DNA from: Mycobacterium sp. IS-1590
GTDB taxonomy: Bacteria; Actinomycetota; Actinomycetes; Mycobacteriales; Mycobacteriaceae
Reading direction: 5' to 3'
NCBI RefSeq assembly: GCF_001500025.1
Contig: NZ_LQIW01000012.1
Coordinates: forward strand, 124,001 to 188,000
Length of the DNA: 64,000 nt
The notes under the pieces are model-generated. The model searched no databases, was not told where the DNA came from, and saw only the letters and a program-made list of their open reading frames with translations. The position numbers were made by a program, and so were the translations under genes. Each line of letters opens with the position of its first letter. Position 1 is the first letter of the stretch. Of the stretch, positions 8,812-16,795 are shown in pieces.

Positions 8812-9633
8812 TCAGGCCAGTTCCGCGCATCGGGCCAGCAACTCGTCGTCGGGCGGCTGATAGAAGGACAACACGACGTGCTGGCAGCCGAGTCGGCCGT
8901 AATCGGCCAGGGAGTCCAGCTGGGCGTCGACCTGATCGGGCTGCTCCGGATGCAGGAACAACTGCACGCCCCGTCGGATCGACGCTGGGTCACGGCTTTC
9001 GGCCGCGCACGCCTCGTCGAGACCGTGGCTGGCGGCCGCCCATTCCTGGGGCGAGGTACTCGGCATGTTCCATTCGTCGGCGTGGCGTGCCGCGACGCGC
9101 AACATCTTCGGCTGCGACGCGCCAACGACGATCGGCGGATGCGGACGTTGGAGCGGCTTGGGATCGCAGAGCGCCTGCTGCAGCGTGAAGAAACGGCCGA
9201 TGAAGTCGACCGTCTCCTCGGTCCACAGCCTGCGGATGACCGTCAGCGCCTCGTCGACCATCGCGACCCGCTGTCCCGGCGGCGGAAAGTCGATCCCGTA
9301 ACCGCGGTGCTCGGCCTCGTGCCAGCCGGCCCCGAGACCGAAGTCCAGTCGCCCGCCGGAGATGTGGTCCACGGTGACGGCCATCTTCGCCAGCACCGCG
9401 GGGTTGCGATAGGTGACACCGCTGACCAGGCAGCCCACGCGGGCGCGCCGCACGACGACCGCCATCGCGGCGAGACTGGTCCACCCCTCGTGGGTCGGCG
9501 TCGTGGGATCGACCAGGCCGTAGAAGTGGTCGTAGTTCCACACCGCCGGGAATCCGAGGTCGTCGGCGGTCCGCCAGAACCGCTCGAGGACCGGGTAGTC
9601 GAAGGTGGGCGCCAGCTTGACGGACAACTGCAT
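8812..9633 (-). CDS. LLM-class F420-dependent oxidoreductase
   Basis: 273 aa luciferase-like TIM-barrel flavin/F420 enzyme. Typical motifs are WNYDHFYGL near residue 32, an F420-type strand LVSGVTYRNPAVLAKMAVTVDHISGGR and GLGAGWHEAEHRGYGIDF (about 100-117). Mycobacteria carry many such oxidoreductases, and the substrate cannot be told from sequence. The ATG at 9633 is the only sensible start. It is convergent with gluD and lies downstream of recX, but the 88-bp gap suggests its own promoter. Confidence 0.85.
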   Translation of the reverse strand: MQLSVKLAPTFDYPVLERFWRTADDLGFPAVWNYDHFYGLVDPTTPTHEGWTSLAAMAVVVRRARVGCLVSGVTYRNPAVLAKMAVTVDHISGGRLDFGLGAGWHEAEHRGYGIDFPPPGQRVAMVDEALTVIRRLWTEETVDFIGRFFTLQQALCDPKPLQRPHPPIVVGASQPKMLRVAARHADEWNMPSTSPQEWAAASHGLDEACAAESRDPASIRRGVQLFLHPEQPDQVDAQLDSLADYGRLGCQHVVLSFYQPPDDELLARCAELA

Positions 9634-9721
9634 GCAAAATGCTTACGCGGTCGGCTATTTCCTTGCAACCGGCCACGCTACGTGCGCCGAGGACTCGACT
9701 TCTCGACCACGGTCTGGAGTC

Positions 9722-10246
9722 CTAGACCTGGCGACGCTCGCGTTCGTTGGCCAAAGCGACCTTGACGACGTCGAACGCCATCGTTTGGTTGTAGCCGCGC
9801 CGGGCGAGCATCCCGACGAGCCGACGGGCCAGCTTGGCGTCGTCGCCATCGGCCAGCTTTTCGCGGCGCAGCTTGTCGGCCACGAGTCGCTCGGCGCGGG
9901 CGCGTTCGGCACCGGGTTCGTCGTCGGCCAGCGTCGCCTCGATGATGTCCGTGTCGACGCCTTTGGTCCGTAGCTCGGCAATCAACGCGCGCCTGCCTTT
10001 TCCGGCGTTCACCCGCCGGGATCGGACCCACTGTTCGGCGAAATTAGCGTCATCAACGAGGCCGACTTGTTCGAGCCGGTCGAGCACCTTTTCGCTGACG
10101 TCGTCTGGGTATCCACGCTTGGTGAGCTGGCCGGCCAGTTCGGCCCGAGTGCGCGCTCGCGCGGTGAGCAGACGCAGACACACATTTCGCGCCTGCTCCT
10201 CGCGCGAGGCCTCAGAAGTCGACGGGGGCGGGCAGGACTTCGTCAT
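9722..10246 (-). CDS. recX: RecA regulatory protein RecX
   Basis: 174 aa, made of three-helix repeats (for example [59 protein letters not shown]). RecX binds inside the RecA filament groove and inhibits strand exchange and ATPase. The start lies 35 nt inside the end of recA, the usual mycobacterial overlap, so recX is expressed by coupling from the recA mRNA. Family-typical length. Confidence 0.93.
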   Translation of the reverse strand: MTKSCPPPSTSEASREEQARNVCLRLLTARARTRAELAGQLTKRGYPDDVSEKVLDRLEQVGLVDDANFAEQWVRSRRVNAGKGRRALIAELRTKGVDTDIIEATLADDEPGAERARAERLVADKLRREKLADGDDAKLARRLVGMLARRGYNQTMAFDVVKVALANERERRQV

Positions 10247-12344
10247 CGGTCACCACGGCGCCAATGCCGAGCTTCTCTTTGATCTTCTTTTCGATCTCGT
10301 TGGCCACCTCGACGTTCTCGAGCAGGAAGTTGCGGGCGTTCTCCTTGCCCTGGCCCAACTGCTCACCTTCGTAGGTGAACCACGAGCCGGACTTGCGGAT
10401 GAAGCCCTGCTCGACACCCATGTCGATGAGTGAGCCTTCCTTGCTGATGCCCTTGCCGTAGAGGATGTCGAACTCGGCCTGCTTGAACGGCGGCGACACC
10501 TTGTTCTTGACGACCTTGACCCGGGTGCGGTTACCGACCGCGTCGGTGCCGTCCTTGAGGGTCTCGATCCGCCTGACATCCATCCGGACCGAGGCGTAGA
10601 ACTTCAAAGCCTTTCCGCCCGTTGTGGTTTCGGGCGAATTGTGCACCATGACGCCGTCGACGAAATAGTTGTGGTTACCCTCGACCTCGATGTCGAATCG
10701 ATTCATCGATCGAGTATGTGGCTTGACGTGGACATCGAGGACTCGCGCCGGAACCAACCGCTGCGTGGGCTCGACGAACTGCGGTGTTACCGCGCCCTGA
10801 CCGCGGAACCGAGGCAGCAACTTGTACTCCATCGAGGGCGTGATGTACGGGGCCACCAATTCCTGAAACTTCGCGCTGGACGCGGTGGAGAACACCAGCA
10901 CCGACTTTCCGGCCGCACCGGACAGCCGCAACCGTACGTCCAGACCGTGTGTATCGCGCAGATAATCACGCAGCCGGATCCGAGTGCCCTCACTCATGGC
11001 CTCGACACAAATCTCGATACGCCCGCTGCCACCCGCGGTGCGCTCCTGCAGCCCCTTGGAACGGACGGTGAACGTCCCGTCATCCATGTACCAGATAGCA
11101 AGCGCCAGCGGAGTGAGCGCCTTGAGGTACTCCTCGGATAAGAACTTCTTACCGTCACCGAGATACACCGCCCGCTGCAGTTCAGCCAACTCGGGCAGCG
11201 GGGTGAAGTCGACGAACGTTGCGCCCTTGTCATTTACGTGGGTCGAGTGCTTGATATTGCCCAGAAGCGCTGTCTTCCACTGCAAATAGTCGACCTGCTT
11301 GGCGCCGTGGCCCATTCTAAAGCGAACCCCATTACGGTCCCGGCGATTCGGCGACAGGTTGCCATCGCCCATCAAAGACCCGAGTACGACCTGAAACTGC
11401 TGATCGCTGAGTCGATGCGGCTCCGCGGCCATCACTCGATCACCGGCGACGAGGTCGCCCGCTTCCGTCCAGCCGGCGGGAGTGCGGATCAGGTGGTTCG
11501 GGGTAGCCGCGAACTGCGATTTGCCGTTGCCGCCCGACTTCTCGACGGTGAACTGAAGAAATTGCTCGGCGGGACCGTTGTTGAACCAGTTCACCACCTT
11601 GCGGGGCACAACCTGATCGGTGTCCGGGTCATAGGACATGACCTCAACGTCCATCTTCTGGTTGACGATCTTGCCGATCTTCTCGGTGGTGCCGTCGGCC
11701 AACTGCACCCGGGTGCCATAGGCAAAACACCCGAACATCACACCGATTTTTTCGCGGAGCTGGTTGATGAAGATCGCGGTGGTGCCCGAGTTGCTCAACG
11801 CGCCGGTCATCTTGCGCAGCGCCTGGCTCATCAGCCGGGCCTGCAGGCCGACGTGGCTGTCGCCCATCTCCCCCTCGATCTCGGCGCGGGGCACCAGCGC
11901 CGCCACCGAGTCGATGACCAGGATGTCCAGCGCGCCCGAACGGATCAGCATGTCGGCGATCTCCAGCGCCTGCTCACCGGTGTCGGGCTGGCTGACCAGC
12001 AGCGCGTCGGTGTCCACCCCGAGCTTCTTGGCGTACTCCGGATCCAGCGCGTGCTCGGCGTCGATGAATGCCGCGATACCGCCGGCGGCCTGCGCGTTGG
12101 CGACCGCGTGCAGCGCGACGGTGGTCTTACCCGACGACTCCGGGCCGTAGATCTCGATGACCCTGCCCCGCGGCAGGCCGCCGATGCCGAGGGCCACGTC
12201 CAGCGCGATCGAACCGGTCGGGATGACCGAGATGGGCTGGCGGACCTCTTCGCCGAGCCGCATCACCGACCCCTTGCCGAAGTTCTTGTCGATCTGCGCG
12301 AGTGCCAGCTCGAGGGCCTTCTCGCGGTCGGGTGCCTGCGCCAT
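10212..12344 (-). CDS. recA: Recombinase RecA precursor, interrupted by an intein
   Basis: The 710-aa precursor consists of a 346-aa RecA plus a 364-aa intein at residues 206-569. RecA forms filaments on single-stranded DNA, drives homologous recombination and triggers LexA self-cleavage. The Walker A motif is GPESSGKTT (67-75), and loop L2 lies near the insertion ([14 protein letters not shown]). The C-extein resumes at [20 protein letters not shown]. The start is the ATG at 12344 ([17 protein letters not shown]), preceded by GGACGGAG; longer in-frame forms reach into the promoter region. It overlaps recX downstream. Active RecA requires splicing. Confidence 0.95.
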   Translation of the reverse strand: MAQAPDREKALELALAQIDKNFGKGSVMRLGEEVRQPISVIPTGSIALDVALGIGGLPRGRVIEIYGPESSGKTTVALHAVANAQAAGGIAAFIDAEHALDPEYAKKLGVDTDALLVSQPDTGEQALEIADMLIRSGALDILVIDSVAALVPRAEIEGEMGDSHVGLQARLMSQALRKMTGALSNSGTTAIFINQLREKIGVMFGCFAYGTRVQLADGTTEKIGKIVNQKMDVEVMSYDPDTDQVVPRKVVNWFNNGPAEQFLQFTVEKSGGNGKSQFAATPNHLIRTPAGWTEAGDLVAGDRVMAAEPHRLSDQQFQVVLGSLMGDGNLSPNRRDRNGVRFRMGHGAKQVDYLQWKTALLGNIKHSTHVNDKGATFVDFTPLPELAELQRAVYLGDGKKFLSEEYLKALTPLALAIWYMDDGTFTVRSKGLQERTAGGSGRIEICVEAMSEGTRIRLRDYLRDTHGLDVRLRLSGAAGKSVLVFSTASSAKFQELVAPYITPSMEYKLLPRFRGQGAVTPQFVEPTQRLVPARVLDVHVKPHTRSMNRFDIEVEGNHNYFVDGVMVHNSPETTTGGKALKFYASVRMDVRRIETLKDGTDAVGNRTRVKVVKNKVSPPFKQAEFDILYGKGISKEGSLIDMGVEQGFIRKSGSWFTYEGEQLGQGKENARNFLLENVEVANEIEKKIKEKLGIGAVVTDDEVLPAPVDF
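10638..11729 (-). mobile_element. RecA intein with LAGLIDADG homing endonuclease
   Basis: A 364-residue in-frame intein begins with Cys ([10 protein letters not shown]) and ends VMVHN followed by a Ser of the C-extein, giving the residues needed for splicing (Cys1, TxxH block in ATPNHLIRT, penultimate His, terminal Asn, Ser+1). Two dodecapeptide-like motifs ([11 protein letters not shown], about 114-124, and [10 protein letters not shown], about 209-218) indicate a LAGLIDADG endonuclease, apparently intact. The insertion point, after residue 205 (GVMFG), is the M. leprae-type site and not the M. tuberculosis site, which is about 46 residues further on (from memory). Confidence 0.93.
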
Positions 12345-12404
12345 GGGGTTCTCCGTCCTTCGGATGTCTAGCTGTTCGGTGATCGGTTTCGATCTGTTGG
12401 CCGT

Positions 12405-12428
12405 GACGCTAGAGGCAGCCACCGACAA
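12405..12428 (-). promoter_or_regulatory. recA P1 promoter (RecA-NDp / ClgR-type)
   Basis: On the minus strand TTGTCGGTG is followed after a few bases by CTCTAGCGTC. This matches the known RecA-independent DNA-damage promoter of mycobacterial recA (TTGTC(A/G)GTG then a TAnnnT-like -10). It lies 61-84 nt upstream of the recA ATG. Confidence 0.75.
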
Positions 12429-12487
12429 GTTCTGTGACAAGTCGGCCGGACCAGCAGCATCTAGCCGTCGAACACTGCCCACAGTAG

Positions 12488-12503
12488 ACGAACACCTGTT
12501 CGA
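12488..12503 (-). promoter_or_regulatory. LexA (SOS) box of recA
   Basis: ACGAACACCTGTTCGA is a near-perfect match to the mycobacterial SOS box (TCGAAC-N4-GTTCGA; one mismatch at the first base). It lies 144 nt upstream of recA, and about 100 nt before hypA on the other strand. It should place the P2 promoter of recA under LexA control. Confidence 0.85.
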
Positions 12504-12541
12504 CTCAAGTGAGACACGCCGTGGGATGGGCTGCGTGTCGA

Positions 12542-12574
12542 ATAGGCCGCTCCTGCGGGCGCCGCGCGGCCTAT
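12542..12574. promoter_or_regulatory. 9-bp inverted repeat upstream of hypA
   Basis: ATAGGCCGC (12542-12550) and its exact complement GCGGCCTAT (12566-12574) are separated by 15 bases, 33 bp before the hypA GTG. The right arm merges with TATCGT (12572-12577), a possible -10. It could be an operator of the hydrogenase operon or a hairpin; the regulator is unknown. Confidence 0.45.
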
Positions 12575-12606
12575 CGTGAAGTCATCCCGGCCGAAACGGG
12601 GTCCGC

Positions 12607-12936
12607 GTGCACGAGATGGCGATAACGCAGAGTGTGGTCGATGCGGTGTGCGAGCACGCCGCGGGACGCCGGGTGCACTGCGTCAAGCTGGAGGTCGGCG
12701 CGCTGTGCGCCGTCGTACCGGACTCTATGCGGTTCTGCTTCGAACTCGCCACCGCGGGCACCGTCGCCGACGGCGCGCGCCTGGACCTCGATGTGCAACC
12801 CGGCGCGGCGCGCTGTCACACCTGCGGCCAAAGCTTCGAACTACCCGATCTGATTCTGTTGTGTCCCTGCGGCAGTGCCGATGTCGAGGTGACCGCCGGT
12901 CGGGATCTGAGGATTCTCTCGATGGAGGTGAGTTGA
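12607..12936 (+). CDS. hypA: Hydrogenase nickel incorporation protein HypA
   Basis: 109 aa nickel metallochaperone that, with HypB, loads Ni into the large subunit. The N-terminus MHEMAITQSVVDAV is diagnostic (His2 binds Ni; the family always starts MHE), which fixes the GTG start. The zinc site uses CHTCG (about residues 70-73) and CPCG near residue 89, here with a CxC-like second half rather than CxxC. It is the first gene of the hydrogenase cluster and is followed within 3 nt by hypB. Confidence 0.93.
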   Translation: MHEMAITQSVVDAVCEHAAGRRVHCVKLEVGALCAVVPDSMRFCFELATAGTVADGARLDLDVQPGAARCHTCGQSFELPDLILLCPCGSADVEVTAGRDLRILSMEVS

Positions 12937-12938
12937 GC

Positions 12939-13730
12939 ATGTGCGCGACCTGCGGCTGCGGCGACGACGGTGCGACCATCACCACGCCGGGACACACCCA
13001 CCTCCACCCTCACGAGCATGACCATCTCCACGAAGGCGAACACGTCCACACCGAGACCATCACGCTCGAGCAGAAGGTGCTCGCCAAGAACGACGAGCTC
13101 GCCGAACGGAACCGCGCATGGCTGGCCGCCCGCAACATCCTGGCGCTCAACCTCACCAGCTCGCCGGGCGCCGGTAAGACCACCCTTCTGGAACGCGCCA
13201 TCCGCGATCTGCACCCGGATCGCCCGGTCGCGGTCATCGAAGGCGATCAGGAGACGCTGCTGGACGCCGAACGCATCAGGGCCGCGGGAGCGCGGGCCGT
13301 ACAGGTCAACACCGGCGCGGGCTGCCATCTCGACGCCACCATGGTGCAACGGGCACTGGAGACCCTCGACCCCGAGCCGGGGTCGCTTCTGTTCATCGAG
13401 AACGTCGGCAACCTCGTCTGCCCCGCTCTGTTCGATCTGGGTGAGCGCAGCAAAGTCGTCGTGATCTCGGTGACGGAGGGCGACGACAAGCCGCTGAAGT
13501 ATCCACACATGTTCGCCGCGGCGGGACTGGTGATCGTGAACAAGACCGACCTGCTGCCGTATGTCGCTTTCGATCTTGAGAAATGCCGCGACCATGTACG
13601 CTCGCTGAACCCAGGCGCGCAGATACTGACCATGTCGGCCGCCACCGGCGACGGTGTCGCGCGGTGGTACGACTGGATCGACGATTGCGCGAACTCGGCC
13701 TCTGCGCTCGCACCCATTGACAAGATATAA
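12939..13730 (+). CDS. hypB: Hydrogenase nickel incorporation GTPase HypB
   Basis: 263 aa SIMIBI-class GTPase. The N-terminus has the high-affinity nickel motif CATCGCG and a histidine-rich stretch (HTHLHPHEHDHLHEGEHVH) that can store nickel. The G domain shows Walker A SSPGAGKTT, VIEGDQET, IENVGNLVCP and the guanine motif NKTDLLP. The ATG at 12939 is preceded by GGAGGTGA. The following 122 bp hold three hairpins before the structural genes. Confidence 0.93.
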   Translation: MCATCGCGDDGATITTPGHTHLHPHEHDHLHEGEHVHTETITLEQKVLAKNDELAERNRAWLAARNILALNLTSSPGAGKTTLLERAIRDLHPDRPVAVIEGDQETLLDAERIRAAGARAVQVNTGAGCHLDATMVQRALETLDPEPGSLLFIENVGNLVCPALFDLGERSKVVVISVTEGDDKPLKYPHMFAAAGLVIVNKTDLLPYVAFDLEKCRDHVRSLNPGAQILTMSAATGDGVARWYDWIDDCANSASALAPIDKI

Positions 13731-13753
13731 CCCCCGGAGTAAACCCAGACTCA

Positions 13754-13835
13754 GCGCCGGAATTCGGCGCCGCGGCACAACGTGAGGTTGGGAGCCCCAG
13801 CCCGGCTCCCGGTCGTGAGGGCCCCAGCCCGGCCC
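13754..13835. promoter_or_regulatory. Three consecutive hairpins between hypB and the structural genes
   Basis: Stem 1 is GCGCCG/CGGCGC (13754-13770, loop GAATT). Stem 2 is GGGAGCC/GGCTCCC (13790-13810). Stem 3 is GGGCC/GGCCC (13819-13835). Stems 2 and 3 share the seven-base loop CCAGCCC, so they look duplicated. They could protect or process the mRNA so that hydrogenase subunits are made in greater amount than Hyp proteins. No T-run follows, so full termination is unlikely. Confidence 0.5.
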
Positions 13836-13852
13836 CCAGGAAGCTGTGACCT

Positions 13853-14908
13853 ATGCCAACGGAGGCAGCAGTCAAAGCGGAAGAGGCCTTGATCCACGTC
13901 CTGTGGATCAACGCCGGATTGAGTTGTGACGGAGATTCGGTGGCGTTGACTGCCGCCACCCAGCCCAGCATCGAGGAGATCGCCCTCGGCGCTCTTCCCG
14001 GGCTGCCCAGAATCGCCGTCCATTGGCCCCTGATCGATTTCGAGTGCGGGCCGAACGGTGGCGCCGACGATTTTCTCGAATGGTTCTTCAAGGCCGACCG
14101 GGGTGAACTGGAACCATTCGTTCTGGTCGTCGAGGGGTCCATCCCGAACGAGAAGATCAAGGCCGAAGGCTACTGGTGCGGATTCGGCAACGATCCGGCC
14201 ACCGGCCAACCGATGACCACCAGCGAGTGGCTGGATCGGCTGGCGCCCAAGGCCACTGCCGTCGTCGCGGTCGGAACGTGCGCCACCTACGGCGGCATCC
14301 ACGCGATGGCGGGCAATCCCACCGGCGCCATGGGTGTCCCGGACTACCTCGGCTGGGACTGGAAGACCAAGGCCGGCATTCCGATCGTCTGCGTACCGGG
14401 ATGTCCGATCCAACCCGACAACCTCGCCGAGACGCTGACCTACCTGCTGTACATGGCCACGGATCAGGCTCCGATGATCCCCCTCGACGATGCGCTACGG
14501 CCCCAGTGGCTGTTCGGCGCAACCGTGCACGAGGGTTGTGACCGAGCCGGGTACTACGAACAGGGCGATTTCGCGACCGAGTACGGATCGCCGAAATGCA
14601 TTGTCAAACTGGGTTGCTGGGGTCCGGTCGTCAAGTGCAACGTACCCAAGCGCGGCTGGATCAACGGAATCGGCGGCTGCCCGAACGTGGGTGGCATATG
14701 CATCGGCTGCACCATGCCCGGATTCCCCGACAAATTCATGCCGTTCATGGACGAACCCCCCGGTGGCAAGGTGTCCACCGCGGCGTCGGGCCTGTACGGG
14801 TCGGTGATCCGCAGCCTGCGCCATATCACCGGCCGCACCGTCGACAAAGAGCCGAAGTGGCGCCATCGCGGCACGCAACTCACGACCGGAGCGACCCGCA
14901 CCTGGTAG
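13853..14908 (+). CDS. hhyS: [NiFe]-hydrogenase small subunit, group 1h (HhyS type)
   Basis: 351 aa electron-transfer subunit with three Fe-S clusters. Unlike periplasmic group 1 enzymes it has no Tat signal peptide, consistent with a cytosol-facing enzyme. The region that normally reads CxxC for the proximal cluster is C25-D-G-D28, so one ligand may be Asp, as reported for actinobacterial-type group 1h enzymes. Other candidate ligands are Cys143 (GTCATYGG), Cys180/Cys184 (CVPGCP), His226-Cys229 (HEGCDR), Cys249, Cys255, Cys276, Cys283 and Cys286. Lineage assignment (high-affinity, atmospheric H2) follows from sequence style and gene order. The start has AGGAAG upstream. Confidence 0.92.
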   Translation: MPTEAAVKAEEALIHVLWINAGLSCDGDSVALTAATQPSIEEIALGALPGLPRIAVHWPLIDFECGPNGGADDFLEWFFKADRGELEPFVLVVEGSIPNEKIKAEGYWCGFGNDPATGQPMTTSEWLDRLAPKATAVVAVGTCATYGGIHAMAGNPTGAMGVPDYLGWDWKTKAGIPIVCVPGCPIQPDNLAETLTYLLYMATDQAPMIPLDDALRPQWLFGATVHEGCDRAGYYEQGDFATEYGSPKCIVKLGCWGPVVKCNVPKRGWINGIGGCPNVGGICIGCTMPGFPDKFMPFMDEPPGGKVSTAASGLYGSVIRSLRHITGRTVDKEPKWRHRGTQLTTGATRTW

Positions 14909-14995
14909 GTGTGGCTCGTCGGAGGGCGCGCAGGCGTGCTTTCGGTCTCCGAAATGTCCTGTGACGCTCCTCATCTGAAGAAAGAGAAGAGTTCG

Positions 14996-16792
14996 ATGAC
15001 AACCATCATCCCCGAGCCGTCACACGTGAAGCGCGACCCCGGCCAACTGGTGGAGATGGCGTGGGATCCCATCACCCGGATCGTCGGTAGCCTCGGCATC
15101 TACACCAAGATCGACTTCGACAATCGCGAGGTCGTCGAGTGCCACAGCACCTCGTCGATCTTCCGCGGTTACTCGATCTTCATGAAGGGCAAGGATCCTC
15201 GCGACGCGCACTTCATCACGAGCCGCATCTGCGGCATCTGCGGTGACAACCATGCGACGTGCTCGTGCTACTGCCAGAACATGGCCTACGGTGTCAAGCC
15301 GCCACATCTCGGCGAGTGGCTGATCAACCTCGGTGAAGCCGCCGAGTACATGTTCGACCACAACATCTTCCAGGAGAACCTGGTCGGCGTCGACTACTGC
15401 GAGAAGATGGTCTCCGAGACCAATCCCAGTGTGCTGGCCAAGGCGGAGAACACCCAGGCCCCGCATGCGGACATGCACGGCTACCGCACGATCGCCGAGA
15501 TCATGCGTGCGCTCAATCCTTTCACCGGCGAGTTCTACCGCGAGGCCCTGCAGGTCAGTCGGTGGACGCGAGAGATGTTCTGCCTCATGGAGGGTCGACA
15601 CGTCCATCCGTCGACGCTGTATCCCGGCGGTATCGGTACCACCGCGACGGTCCAGTTGATGACCGACTACATGACGCGGCTGATGCGCTACGTCGAGTTC
15701 ATGAAGAAGGTCGTGCCCATGCACGACGACCTCTTCGACTTCTTCTACGAAGCGCTTCCCGGCTACGACCAGGTCGGCTTGCGCCGCACGCTGCTGGGCT
15801 GCTGGGGCTCGTTCCAGGACCCCGAGGTGTGCAACTTCGAGTACAAGGACATGGAGCGTTGGGGCGACGCGATGTTCGTCACGCCCGGTGTGGTGATCGA
15901 CGGGAAGCTGCACACCCACTCGCTGGTCGACATCAACCTCGGCATCCGAATCCTGTTGGGCCACTCGTATTACGACGACTGGACCGATCAGGAGATGTTC
16001 GTCAAGACCGATCCCCTCGGCAATCCGATCGACCGGCGCCATCCCTGGAACCAGCACACCAATCCCCGGCCGCAGAAACGCGACTTCGACGGCAACTACA
16101 GCTGGGTGATGGCGCCGCGCTGGTTTGACGGCACGGATCACCTGGCGCTCGACACCGGCGGCGGTCCGTTGGCGCGGCTGTGGTCCACTGCGCTCGCCGG
16201 GCTGGTCGACATCGGCTATGTGAAGGCGACCGGTCAGAGCGTGCAGATCAACCTGCCCAAGACGGCCCTGAAGGGTCCGGTCGAACTCGAGTGGAGGATT
16301 CCGCAGTACGGCAGCAACACGCTCGAACGCAATCGCGCCCGGACGTACTTCCAGGCCTACGCGGCCGCCTGCGGCCTGCATTTCGCGGAGAAGGCGTTGA
16401 CCGAAATCCGAGCCGGCCGAACCAAGACCTGGGAGAAGTTCGAGGTGCCCGACGAGGGCATCGGTTGCGGGTTCACCGAGGCGGTCCGCGGAGTCCTCAG
16501 TCATCACATGGTGATTCGCGACGGCAAGATCGCGAACTATCACCCGTATCCGCCGACGCCGTGGAACGCCAACCCCCGGGACAGTTACGGGACACCGGGA
16601 CCCTACGAGGACGCGGTCCAAGGGCAGCCGATCTTCGAGGAGAACGACAGGGAGCATTTCAAGGGCATCGACGTCATGCGCACGGTGCGCAGTTTCGACC
16701 CGTGTCTGCCGTGCGGCGTGCACATGTACCTGGGTAAGGGGAAGTCGCTCGACCTGCTGCACTCCCCCACCCAGTCCGTCACCGGGGAATAG
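14996..16792 (+). CDS. hhyL: [NiFe]-hydrogenase large subunit, group 1h (HhyL type)
   Basis: 598 aa catalytic subunit carrying the Ni-Fe(CN)2CO centre. The L1 motif is RICGICGDNHATC (Cys79, Cys82) and L2 is DPCLPCGVHM (Cys570, Cys573, His576). A 22-residue C-terminal extension follows His576 and should be removed by the protease encoded at 20462 after Ni insertion. I chose the ATG at 14996 (MTTIIPEPSHVKRDPGQ); in-frame codons upstream to 14909 lie in the intergenic region. Long insertions and the group 1h/5 style L1 context (ITSRICGICGDNHATCSCYCQN region) fit the high-affinity H2 scavenging enzyme expressed in starved mycobacteria. It feeds electrons, probably, to the quinone pool. Confidence 0.93.
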   Translation: MTTIIPEPSHVKRDPGQLVEMAWDPITRIVGSLGIYTKIDFDNREVVECHSTSSIFRGYSIFMKGKDPRDAHFITSRICGICGDNHATCSCYCQNMAYGVKPPHLGEWLINLGEAAEYMFDHNIFQENLVGVDYCEKMVSETNPSVLAKAENTQAPHADMHGYRTIAEIMRALNPFTGEFYREALQVSRWTREMFCLMEGRHVHPSTLYPGGIGTTATVQLMTDYMTRLMRYVEFMKKVVPMHDDLFDFFYEALPGYDQVGLRRTLLGCWGSFQDPEVCNFEYKDMERWGDAMFVTPGVVIDGKLHTHSLVDINLGIRILLGHSYYDDWTDQEMFVKTDPLGNPIDRRHPWNQHTNPRPQKRDFDGNYSWVMAPRWFDGTDHLALDTGGGPLARLWSTALAGLVDIGYVKATGQSVQINLPKTALKGPVELEWRIPQYGSNTLERNRARTYFQAYAAACGLHFAEKALTEIRAGRTKTWEKFEVPDEGIGCGFTEAVRGVLSHHMVIRDGKIANYHPYPPTPWNANPRDSYGTPGPYEDAVQGQPIFEENDREHFKGIDVMRTVRSFDPCLPCGVHMYLGKGKSLDLLHSPTQSVTGE

Positions 16793-16795
16793 GGA

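Noticed and set aside
10212..12344. recA as a pseudogene because of the extra 364 residues
   Set aside because: The insert is in frame, starts with Cys, ends His-Asn before Ser and has endonuclease motifs, so it is an intein.
13741..13852. A rho-independent terminator splitting hypAB from the structural genes
   Set aside because: The hairpins have no T-run and the genes downstream are co-directional; full termination is not supported.
15333..15659. Other-frame peptides inside hydrogenase genes as possible overlapping genes
   Set aside because: Ser/Arg/Thr-rich frameshift translations with no signals; the main frame is fully conserved.
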